A program made the position numbers and the translations under genes. Below are positions 1 through 5,517 of a stretch of 5,539 nt of DNA, in pieces; positions within the stretch are counted from its first letter, which is position 1, and the number at the start of each line of letters is the position of its first letter. Origin of the DNA: Oxalobacter sp. GTDB lineage: Bacteria; Pseudomonadota; Gammaproteobacteria; Burkholderiales; Burkholderiaceae_D. The DNA is taken from assembly GCA_012512465.1 (NCBI GenBank), contig JAAZED010000155.1, forward strand, positions 1-5,539, read 5' to 3'. The notes below the pieces were generated by a model. The model was given only the letters and a program-made list of their open reading frames with translations. It did not search any database and was not told the origin of the DNA.

Positions 1-395
1 CTTTTCAGCTTCTCGAAAAACATCGGGAACAGGGCGACCTGATAGTCATTGTGACCGCAACCAACCGCTTTATTACCGAGCCCATCGCCCGGGCTTTCGG
101 CGTAAAAAACCTGATTGCCGCCCTGCCAGAAGAAAAACCGGATGGCTCATTTACCGGAAAACTGGTTGGCATACCCACATCAGGAAAAGGTAAAATCACC
201 CACACGGAAAACTGGCTGGCATTACAAGGAAAAAGTCTCGGCAGTTACGAAAAAAGCTATTTCTACAGTGACTCGTACAATGATCTGCCATTACTGTTGA
301 AGGTAACCCATCCTGTTGCGACCAATCCTGATACCCGGCTTGAATCACACGCGAAAGCCAATAACTGGACGCTATTACGCCTCTTCGATGATTAA
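1..395 (+). CDS. HAD-superfamily subfamily IB phosphatase, 3' part (5' end outside window)
   Basis: This is the C-terminal ~130 residues of a SerB-like HAD phosphatase; the frame is open from base 3 and ends at TAA 393-395. Visible are HAD motif II (the Thr in VTATN, about residues 17-21 of the fragment), the motif III Lys in a GKGK stretch (about residue 64) and the acidic motif IV SDSYNDLP (about 89-96), which binds Mg2+. The C-terminal HPVATNPD stretch is typical of the TIGR01490-type IB hydrolases. The nucleophile Asp of motif I lies upstream of the window. By comparison with family members of roughly 220-230 residues, about 95 residues are missing. Members are cytoplasmic phosphomonoesterases; some proteobacterial ones act on histidinol phosphate or phosphoserine, but the substrate cannot be read here. 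The gene overlaps the pcnB start, suggesting translational coupling. The family call is firm; the substrate is unknown. Confidence 0.9.
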   Translation, partial: FQLLEKHREQGDLIVIVTATNRFITEPIARAFGVKNLIAALPEEKPDGSFTGKLVGIPTSGKGKITHTENWLALQGKSLGSYEKSYFYSDSYNDLPLLLKVTHPVATNPDTRLESHAKANNWTLLRLFDD

Positions 396-1764
396 GAAAA
401 TAATCCGGAAGATTCTGGGAAGAGAAAAAAAGGCTCCTCCCCTTTCTCATCCCGCTGTCCTGCAGCGCAAGGAGCATGGTATTGATCCACGCCTGCTTTC
501 ATCCAATGCTGCGCGCGTTATCCATATTCTGGAAAAGGCCGGTTATGAGGCCTATATTGTCGGCGGTGCTGTGCGCGACCTTTTGCTTGGCATCCAGCCC
601 AAGGATTTCGACGTCGCAACCAACGCGACACCCGAACAGGTCAGGCGGCTTTTCCGGCGCGCATTCCTCATTGGCCGTCGCTTCCAGATTGTCCACGTGA
701 TGTTCGGCCATGATCTGATTGAAGTGACAACCTTTCGCGGTACAACTTCTGCCTCAGCCATCAAGGACGAAGCAGGCCGACTGCTGAGAGACAACACATT
801 CGGCACACAGCAGGAAGACGCACTGCGCCGGGATTTCACGGTCAATGCCATGTATTACAACCCGACACACCAGACCCTGCATGATTTTCACGGGGGAACA
901 GGCGATCTGAAAAAACGGGTACTGCGAATCATTGGCGATCCAGCCGAACGCTTTCGTGAAGATCCTGTCCGGATGCTTCGCATCGTCCGCTTTGCCGCCA
1001 AACTCGATTTCACCATTGATCCGGATACCAGAAAACCCATCCCCCTGCTTGCCCCACTAATCAACAATGTCCCTTCGGCCCGGCTGTTTGATGAAATGCT
1101 CAAGCTTTTGATGAGCGGCCATGCCATGGCCTGCCTGCAGGAATTACGGCATCAGGGACTGCATCACGGATTGCTTCCGCTTCTGGATGTCGTGCTGGAA
1201 CAACCCAAAGGTGCCCGTTTTGTCGAACTTGCGCTGGGAAGAACCGATCAGCGCATTCGTGAAGAAAAACCGGTCTCTCCCGGATTCATTTTTGCCGCAC
1301 TGCTTTGGACACAGGTATCGGAAAAATGGGAACAGTACCGTTCACGCGGGGAATACCCTATCCCTGCCCTCCATTCAGCCGCTAATGACATTTTTGAAAC
1401 ACAGACGGAAAAGCTGGCGCTGCAGCGCCGCATTATTTCTGACATGCGGGATATCTGGGCGCTTCAGCCTCGTCTGGAACGCCGGACAGGCCGGACTGCC
1501 TATAAGCTGATAGAACACGACCGGTTCAGGGCCGCCTATGATTTTCTGCTGCTGCGAGGTGAAGCGGGTGAAATCGATCCTGAAATCGGCGAATGGTGGA
1601 CCCGCTTTATCAATGCGGATGGTCCGACGCGGGAAGAACTGCTGAAAATCAAATTCAATAGCGCATCCGAGCCGGCAAAGCGCAAGAGAAAACGCGGCGG
1701 CACCAGACGACGGCAAAAACCCGCATCATCCAGTACACCTGGCAGCATCGAACCAGCCGCATAG
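388..1764 (+). CDS. pcnB: Poly(A) polymerase I (PcnB)
   Basis: The 458-residue protein adds 3' poly(A) tails to RNA, which in bacteria promotes decay by exonucleases and controls some antisense RNAs. The nucleotidyltransferase core has the class II signature GGAVRDLLLG (59-68) followed by KDFDVATNATPEQ (72-84), whose DFD aspartates (73, 75) bind the catalytic metals. An RRDFTVNAMYYNP segment and an REDPVRMLRIVRF segment follow, as in the tRNA-nucleotidyltransferase/PcnB family. The N-terminal region, the KDFDVATNATPEQVRRLFR stretch and the length (E. coli about 465) favour PcnB over CCA-adding enzyme. The C-terminus is a highly basic tail (KRKRGGTRRRQK), probably RNA-binding. An upstream in-frame start at 316 exists, but ATG 388 gives the PcnB-like N-terminus (MIKKIIRKILGRE). 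That ATG lies inside the stop region of the HAD gene (ATGATTAA) with no clear Shine-Dalgarno site, so translation is probably coupled. folK follows 5 bases after the stop. Confidence 0.95.
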   Translation: MIKKIIRKILGREKKAPPLSHPAVLQRKEHGIDPRLLSSNAARVIHILEKAGYEAYIVGGAVRDLLLGIQPKDFDVATNATPEQVRRLFRRAFLIGRRFQIVHVMFGHDLIEVTTFRGTTSASAIKDEAGRLLRDNTFGTQQEDALRRDFTVNAMYYNPTHQTLHDFHGGTGDLKKRVLRIIGDPAERFREDPVRMLRIVRFAAKLDFTIDPDTRKPIPLLAPLINNVPSARLFDEMLKLLMSGHAMACLQELRHQGLHHGLLPLLDVVLEQPKGARFVELALGRTDQRIREEKPVSPGFIFAALLWTQVSEKWEQYRSRGEYPIPALHSAANDIFETQTEKLALQRRIISDMRDIWALQPRLERRTGRTAYKLIEHDRFRAAYDFLLLRGEAGEIDPEIGEWWTRFINADGPTREELLKIKFNSASEPAKRKRKRGGTRRRQKPASSSTPGSIEPAA

Positions 1765-1769
1765 GAAAT

Positions 1770-2255
1770 ATGACAAAACATACGGCTTATATTGGCATCG
1801 GCTCCAACCTCGGCAGCCCGGCCGAGCATGTCCTTGCCGCCATCAGCCGGATGATGCAACTGCCCCAAACCAGACTTGCCGCCCAATCCGGGCTTTACCA
1901 GACCGCTCCGGTTGACGCTGACGGTGATGATTATGTTAATGCAGTTGTCTGCCTTGTTACGACACTCTCTCCTGAAAAACTGATGAGTGAGCTGCATGCT
2001 ATAGAAAATGCTTCAGGCCGGAAAAGAATGTACCGTAACGCCCCACGAACACTGGACCTGGATATCCTGCTGTACGATGATAAAGAAATGGACACGGCCA
2101 CACTGACGCTCCCGCATCCCAGAATGACGGAACGCGCCTTTGTACTGGTCCCGCTGCTGCAGATTGCCCCCACCATTACAATTCCCGGAAAAGGCGCCGC
2201 GCACCAGTACCTGGAACATGTCCGCAATCAACCCATTACCCTTCTGACAATCTGA
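1770..2255 (+). CDS. folK: 6-hydroxymethyl-7,8-dihydropterin pyrophosphokinase (HPPK)
   Basis: The 161-residue cytoplasmic enzyme transfers pyrophosphate from ATP to 6-hydroxymethyl-7,8-dihydropterin, giving the substrate of dihydropteroate synthase (FolP) in folate synthesis. Family landmarks are the N-terminal YIGIGSNLG (8-15), YQTAPV (43-48), and the signature APRTLDLDILLYD (91-103), with Arg93 and the two Mg2+-binding aspartates Asp96 and Asp98. PHPRMTERAFVLVPL follows, with the conserved His116. Length equals that of the E. coli enzyme (about 159). It starts 5 bases after the pcnB stop; an AGGA overlapping that stop (1763-1766) is a close-set ribosome site. It is a single-domain HPPK with no FolB or FolP fusion. 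No other folate gene is present in the window. Confidence 0.96.
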   Translation: MTKHTAYIGIGSNLGSPAEHVLAAISRMMQLPQTRLAAQSGLYQTAPVDADGDDYVNAVVCLVTTLSPEKLMSELHAIENASGRKRMYRNAPRTLDLDILLYDDKEMDTATLTLPHPRMTERAFVLVPLLQIAPTITIPGKGAAHQYLEHVRNQPITLLTI

Positions 2256-2269
2256 TTCTTACCTACTGC

Positions 2270-2275
2270 GAGGTG
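2270..2275 (+). promoter_or_regulatory. Ribosome binding site that fixes the DUF486 start
   Basis: GAGGTG lies 6 bases before ATG 2282. The frame can also be opened from GTG 2273, but that codon is part of this Shine-Dalgarno sequence, so the ATG at 2282 is the better start. Confidence 0.7.
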
Positions 2276-2281
2276 TTCATC

Positions 2282-2629
2282 ATGCAGATCCCCGTTATTC
2301 TTCAGGCAACCGGTTTATTGATTCTCTCGAACATATTCATGACATTCGCATGGTATGGTCACTTGAGAAACCTGTCAGCCTCTCCCTGGTACATCGCAGC
2401 CATGATCAGCTGGGGAATTGCCCTTTTTGAATACCTGCTGCAGGTCCCGGCCAACCGGATCGGCTTTTCACAGTACAGCCTGGCACAGCTGAAAATTCTT
2501 CAGGAGACCATTACGCTTGCCGTATTTGTTCCTTTTGCCATGTTTTACATGAAAGAGCCATTCAAGCTGGACTATGTCTGGGCTGCTCTATGCCTGATCG
2601 GCGCCGTTTATTTTATTTTCCGATCCTGA
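2282..2629 (+). CDS. DUF486 / DMT-family small membrane protein
   Basis: The 115-residue protein is almost entirely hydrophobic, with four likely membrane helices at about residues 5-22, 34-54, 72-91 and 97-113. Between them are the stretches that mark the DUF486 family (PF04342, often called DMT family protein): SNIFMTFAWYGHL (16-28), SWGIALFEYLLQVPANRIG (43-61) and the SLAQLKILQETITL run (66-79). The pattern resembles half of an EamA/EmrE-type drug/metabolite transporter, so it may act in the inner membrane as a dimer. To my knowledge no substrate is established for the family. It lies 26 bases after folK and 74 bases before panB on the same strand. In related Burkholderiales I recall a deoxynucleoside kinase gene in this place; here there is none. 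Family assignment is firm and function unknown. Confidence 0.9.
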   Translation: MQIPVILQATGLLILSNIFMTFAWYGHLRNLSASPWYIAAMISWGIALFEYLLQVPANRIGFSQYSLAQLKILQETITLAVFVPFAMFYMKEPFKLDYVWAALCLIGAVYFIFRS

Positions 2630-2693
2630 GCCGACGCGGTATGATGAAGCCCTGTCCGGGATCACTTCTGGCAGGACAACTGTTTTAACCATT

Positions 2694-2698
2694 GAGGA
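2694..2698 (+). promoter_or_regulatory. Ribosome binding site that fixes the panB start
   Basis: GAGGA lies 5 bases before ATG 2704. An in-frame TTG at 2692 would extend the protein by four residues but overlaps this site, so ATG 2704 (MATYLQDRK) is preferred. Confidence 0.75.
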
Positions 2699-2703
2699 TT
2701 GCC

Positions 2704-3516
2704 ATGGCCACTTATTTGCAAGACCGTAAAGCCGTTACCGTATCCACCCTGTTGAGTCTGCATAGTAACGGGGAAAAAATAACCATGCTCACCTGTTATG
2801 ACGCCAGTTTTGCGGCATTGATGGATAGCTGCGGGGTGGAAATGCTCCTGGTCGGCGATTCATTGGGTATGGTCTGCCAGGGGCATAATTCAACGCTGCC
2901 CGTCTCCATTGAGGAGATGGCTTATCATACCGCCTGCGTGGCAAGGGGAAATCAAACCGCCATGGTGGTGTGTGACCTGCCTTTCGGTACCTATCCCACA
3001 CCGGAGGCGGCATTTGAAAATGCGGCAGAACTGATACGGGCCGGCGCACATATGGTCAAAATCGAAGGCGGCGCCTGGCTGGCTGATACCGTGCGTTTTC
3101 TCGTGGAGCGCGCTATTCCGGTTTGCGCCCACATTGGTTTGACACCCCAGTCCGTCCATCAGCTTGGCGGCTACCGCGTACAGGGTAAAACGGTCGAAGA
3201 TGCTCAACGACTGATTGCCGATGCCATGGCACTGCAAAAGGCCGGGGCAAGCATCGTCGTTCTGGAAGCAATTCCGGCAGCACTCGGCAAGGATGTGACA
3301 GATGCCATTACCATCCCCACCATCGGCATAGGCGCAGGGGTGGATTGCTCCGGACAGGTTCTGGTCATGCATGATATGCTGGACGTATACCCTGGGAAAA
3401 AAGCCCGTTTTGTCCGCAATTTCATGGAAGGGCAAGCCAGCATAGAAGGCGCTGTTCGCGCCTATGTAGCAGCAGTAAAAGATAAATCCTTTCCTGCCGC
3501 CGAACATAATTTCTGA
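2704..3516 (+). CDS. panB: 3-methyl-2-oxobutanoate hydroxymethyltransferase (ketopantoate hydroxymethyltransferase)
   Basis: The 270-residue enzyme transfers a hydroxymethyl group from 5,10-methylenetetrahydrofolate to 2-oxoisovalerate, giving ketopantoate, the first committed step to pantothenate and coenzyme A. It is a cytoplasmic TIM barrel, usually a decamer. Visible landmarks are [14 protein letters not shown] (28-41), [10 protein letters not shown] (48-57) with metal ligand Asp52, CDLPFGTY (90-97) with Asp91, MVKIEGG (117-123) with Glu121, and AHIGLTPQS (142-150). VVLEAIP (185-191) carries Glu188, matching the catalytic Glu181 of E. coli PanB, and IGIGAG and [14 protein letters not shown] follow. 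Length matches the family (E. coli 264). All key residues are present. No panC, panD or panE is in the window. It shares the strand with folK, and the reaction uses a folate cofactor, but that link may be coincidental. The 74-base leader is the only likely place in the operon for an internal promoter. Confidence 0.97.
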   Translation: MATYLQDRKAVTVSTLLSLHSNGEKITMLTCYDASFAALMDSCGVEMLLVGDSLGMVCQGHNSTLPVSIEEMAYHTACVARGNQTAMVVCDLPFGTYPTPEAAFENAAELIRAGAHMVKIEGGAWLADTVRFLVERAIPVCAHIGLTPQSVHQLGGYRVQGKTVEDAQRLIADAMALQKAGASIVVLEAIPAALGKDVTDAITIPTIGIGAGVDCSGQVLVMHDMLDVYPGKKARFVRNFMEGQASIEGAVRAYVAAVKDKSFPAAEHNF

Positions 3517-3531
3517 TCACAGGAGGCAAGT

Positions 3532-3744
3532 ATGAAACTCAGTGCACGAAACCAGTTAAAAGGCATCATTCGCGAAATCAAGGAAGGCGAGATCAATTCG
3601 GAAGTCAATATTGAAATCGCGCCTGGCGTCTGGGTCTGCGCCCAGATCAGCACGGCTTCCGTGCACCGCCTGGAACTGGCGGTCGGCAAGGAAGCCTATG
3701 CTGTGATCAAAACCGATTCCGTGATGGTAGGCGTGGACGACTGA
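3532..3744 (+). CDS. Molbindin-type Mop/TOBE-domain molybdate-binding protein
   Basis: This 70-residue protein is a single Mop (TOBE) domain. Family landmarks are the start MKLSARNQLKG (1-11), SEVNIEIAPGVWVCAQIS (23-40), the TASVHRLELAVGKEAYAVIK stretch (41-60) and TDSVMVGVD at the end. Stand-alone Mop proteins of about 68-70 residues form hexamers that bind several molybdate or tungstate ions in the cytoplasm and are thought to store or buffer the oxyanion; that is family knowledge. The start has a full AGGAGG (3521-3526) 5 bases upstream, the best ribosome site in the window, suggesting good expression. It is 15 bases after panB, so probably co-transcribed. No molybdate transporter, molybdopterin synthesis gene or molybdoenzyme is visible here. 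The stop is 9 bases from the convergent carbonic anhydrase stop. Confidence 0.92.
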   Translation: MKLSARNQLKGIIREIKEGEINSEVNIEIAPGVWVCAQISTASVHRLELAVGKEAYAVIKTDSVMVGVDD

Positions 3745-3753
3745 CGCTGTCGA

Positions 3754-4476
3754 TTACTGCCCGAGCCAGTTTCTGCCGGAGAGCGTTTCTCCGGCTTCCT
3801 CTTCATATCGTTTGAGGGATGCCTGCATTTTGGGGGCCAGTTCACTCATGGAATTGATCGTCATGCCCAGATCACGAAGCAGGCCGTCATGGACCCCATA
3901 TACCCAGCCATGGATCGTAAGCTTCTGCCCCCGGTTCCAGGCATCCTGAATAATCGTGGTATGGCAGACATTGGCCACTGATTCAATCACGTTCAGTTCA
4001 CACAGGCGGTCATAACGGGTCTGCTCGGATAATGCCTCGCCCAGATAACGCTCGTGTTTCTGGCTGACATCCTGCACATGGCGCAGCCAGTTGTCCGCCA
4101 GGCCCACCCGCTGATGCTTCAGGGCGACATGCACACCCGAACAGTCATAATGGCCGGTGACAATCACATGCCTGACACGCAAGACATCCACCGCAAACTG
4201 CATTACCGCAAGACAACTCAAATCCGTGTAGGAAACCACGTTGGCCACATTGCGGTGCGTAAAAATATCCCCAGGCAGCAGGTTGGTAATCTGGGTGGAG
4301 GGAACCCGGCTGTCAGAACAGCCAATCCAGAAATAATTCGGTAACTGCTGGGTAACCAGACGCGAAAAATAACCGGGATCATCGCTGACCATTTGGGCCG
4401 CCCATTCCCGGTTACTCTCAAAAAGCGTTCTGAGCTCAACATCATTGGGATCATATTCAAACGTCTTTCCAGCCAT
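3754..4476 (-). CDS. can: Beta-class carbonic anhydrase
   Basis: The 240-residue enzyme interconverts CO2 and bicarbonate in the cytoplasm. The zinc site is complete: CSDSR (53-57) gives Cys53 and the Asp55-Arg57 dyad, and GHYDCSGV (108-115) gives His109 and Cys112. HRNVANVV (74-81), LCELNVIESV and HGWVYGVHDGLL (189-200) are as in E. coli Can. Trp50, Arg75 and Tyr193 align with the Trp39/Arg64/Tyr181 triad of the Haemophilus and E. coli type II enzymes, which forms a non-catalytic inhibitory bicarbonate pocket, so allosteric behaviour is likely. It is about 20 residues longer than E. coli Can (220), mostly at the N- and C-terminal ends. The start is uncertain: ATG at 4476 (MAGKTFEYD) has AGGA close upstream, while ATG at 4488 adds MDRN with no ribosome site. 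It lies about 27 bases downstream of the spermidine-synthase-like gene on the same strand, probably in one operon. Confidence 0.93.
   Translation of the reverse strand: MAGKTFEYDPNDVELRTLFESNREWAAQMVSDDPGYFSRLVTQQLPNYFWIGCSDSRVPSTQITNLLPGDIFTHRNVANVVSYTDLSCLAVMQFAVDVLRVRHVIVTGHYDCSGVHVALKHQRVGLADNWLRHVQDVSQKHERYLGEALSEQTRYDRLCELNVIESVANVCHTTIIQDAWNRGQKLTIHGWVYGVHDGLLRDLGMTINSMSELAPKMQASLKRYEEEAGETLSGRNWLGQ
3775..3804 (+). terminator. Possible rightward terminator inside the convergent carbonic anhydrase gene
   Basis: A perfect 8-bp inverted repeat, GCCGGAGA (3775-3782) and TCTCCGGC (3788-3795), encloses a 5-base loop. Read rightward it is followed by TTCCTCTTC, a pyrimidine-rich but interrupted tract. 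It starts 31 bases after the Mop gene stop and codes for part of the C-terminal AGETLSG segment of the carbonic anhydrase. Read leftward it has no U tract, so any termination would favour the rightward operon. The stem is seen directly; terminator function is inferred. Confidence 0.5.
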
Positions 4477-4503
4477 ATTCCTATCCATAAACAAAAAACG
4501 GGC

Positions 4504-5301
4504 CTATTGGTTTTTTATGGCCTGTTTTAATTCTGTTACCCATTTCAACGCGGCAATCCCCGTATCACTTTTGATTTGCCGTGCTGTCTCGGTCATTTTT
4601 TTGAAATCAGGTTCCGGTATTTTCTTAAATGCCAGAACCACCACATTTCCTTCTTCGCATTTTGGCATGGACAGGACATATGGAAAAGATTTTTGAATGG
4701 CATTCCGGTTTTTTTTATAACTTTCATGTTCACCGAAAAGATTCACCGTCATCATACCGGCATCCGTCAGGCACTGGCTGCAGGCCTCATAAAACGCCGG
4801 AGTATCCAGAACCGGGCCTTTTTCCGTCGCATCGTACAAATCCACATGAATGATATCCGCAGTGCCCTTGTTTGATTTATCCAGGACGAAATCCATCGCA
4901 TCCATTTCAAGAATGGACAGGCGTTTATCGGGTGCTGGCAGCGCAAACATCGAATGGCAGGCAGAAATCACGTCCGGATTCAATTCAACAGCCGTCACTT
5001 TTGCTCCATTAAAATGCCGGTAACAGAATTTGGTCAGTGCGCCGGTCCCCAATCCCAACTGGACAATATGCGCCGGATTGTGGACAAAAAGCATCCAGGC
5101 CATCATCTGCCGTCCATAAGCCAGCTCTATCTTGTAGGGATCGCGGATGCGCATCGCCCCCTGAATCCATTCTGTGCCGAAATGCAGATAACGCACCCCG
5201 CCGCTTTCTGAAATGATCAGCGGAGAATAACGCGGTTTGCGCCCGCCAGCCGGCTTGCGCGATGATTCCTCTTTCTCAACAGATTTTCTTTTAATCAGCA
5301 T
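4504..5301 (-). CDS. Spermidine-synthase-like (class I SAM-binding fold) protein
   Basis: The 265-residue protein begins with a Lys/Arg-rich, probably disordered stretch of about 25 residues. A short beta region follows (RYLHFGTEWIQGAM, 37-50), then a Rossmann-type SAM-binding domain. Visible motifs are IVQLGLGTGALTKF (79-92, motif I), VTAVELNPDVI (102-111, acidic residue that would hold the ribose), LEMDAMDFV (131-139), and HVDLYDATEKGP (152-163) leading to LDTPAFYEAC. The layout and the DxYD segment match the spermidine synthase superfamily (PF01564-like), but the usual GGGDG of motif I reads GLGTG, so aminopropyl transfer to putrescine is doubtful. No speD or other polyamine gene is nearby. 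ATG 5301 is chosen because GAG (5308-5310) lies 6 bases upstream; GTG 5328 would add nine residues without a ribosome site. It is the first gene of a probable operon with the carbonic anhydrase. The fold is clear; the reaction is not. Confidence 0.8.
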   Translation of the reverse strand: MLIKRKSVEKEESSRKPAGGRKPRYSPLIISESGGVRYLHFGTEWIQGAMRIRDPYKIELAYGRQMMAWMLFVHNPAHIVQLGLGTGALTKFCYRHFNGAKVTAVELNPDVISACHSMFALPAPDKRLSILEMDAMDFVLDKSNKGTADIIHVDLYDATEKGPVLDTPAFYEACSQCLTDAGMMTVNLFGEHESYKKNRNAIQKSFPYVLSMPKCEEGNVVVLAFKKIPEPDFKKMTETARQIKSDTGIAALKWVTELKQAIKNQ

Positions 5302-5344
5302 ATCTGGCTCACAGATCACACAAAACACTTATGGATAAAATCCC

Positions 5345-5373
5345 CGGACAACTTATCTTTCTTGGGAGATAAT
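5345..5373 (+). promoter_or_regulatory. Candidate rightward sigma70-type promoter
   Basis: CGGACA (5345-5350, four of six matches to TTGACA) and GATAAT (5368-5373, five of six to TATAAT) are separated by exactly 17 bases. Transcription would start near 5380 and run right, away from the spermidine-synthase-like gene. The -10 box is itself the central arm of two inverted repeats, which suggests control by a bound regulator. Function is inferred from the match only. Confidence 0.35.
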
Positions 5374-5387
5374 AACCAGGATTATCT
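5353..5387. repeat. Two adjoining inverted repeats of GATAA/TTATC, operator-like
   Basis: TTATCT (5353-5358) pairs with AGATAA (5367-5372) across an 8-base spacer. AGATAAT (5367-5373) also pairs with ATTATCT (5381-5387) across a 7-base spacer. The shared central arm gives three alternating sites about 14-15 bases apart, lying on the candidate -10 box and start point. Additional copies of the core are GATAA at 5334-5338 and TTATC at 5412-5416. The arrangement resembles multiple half-sites for a dimeric repressor, but no known regulator can be named. Confidence 0.45.
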
Positions 5388-5486
5388 GTTACTTGCATGT
5401 CGCACCGTATGTTATCACCCCCTGAAACTTGCCGGATATTATATATATCGGACGAGGATACCGTATTTTCGGATGGACATGTTGTT

Positions 5487-5517
5487 GCCCGCCTTCTTGA
5501 ACAGAGGGCTTTTTTTT
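5487..5517 (+). terminator. Weak possible rightward terminator
   Basis: GCCC (5487-5490) and GGGC (5506-5509) can pair around a 15-base loop, with one more C-G pair beyond a G-A mismatch, directly followed by eight T (5510-5517). The T tract is good but the stem is short, so this may be chance. If real, it would end a short rightward transcript from the promoter near 5345-5373. Confidence 0.25.

Noticed and set aside
1536..1997. Minus-strand open frame of 153 codons across the pcnB-folK junction
   Set aside because: It covers two confident plus-strand genes, has a composition unlike a folded protein and no ribosome site stands out.
2617..2645. Possible panB promoter with TATGAT at 2640-2645
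   Set aside because: The -10 has five of six matches, but the sequence 16-17 bases upstream matches TTGACA at only about three positions; too weak to annotate.
2651..2678. Inverted repeat in the panB leader (CCTGTC with GGCAGG, or TGTCC with GGACA)
   Set aside because: The stems are 5-6 bp with large loops and the two pairings exclude each other; no riboswitch or attenuator pattern and no U tract.
2890..3507. Long open frame (205 codons) on the minus strand opposite panB
   Set aside because: panB on the plus strand is complete with all active-site residues; the antisense translation is rich in Cys, His and Gly, has no family look, and is a typical codon-bias shadow.
5331..5372. 13-residue open frame (MDKIPGQLIFLGR) as a possible leader peptide
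   Set aside because: No ribosome site, and it lies upstream of the predicted transcript start, overlapping the promoter boxes.
5432..5451. Near-palindrome around the ATATATAT stretch
   Set aside because: The arms match only if one base is bulged out; expected in low-complexity AT sequence.
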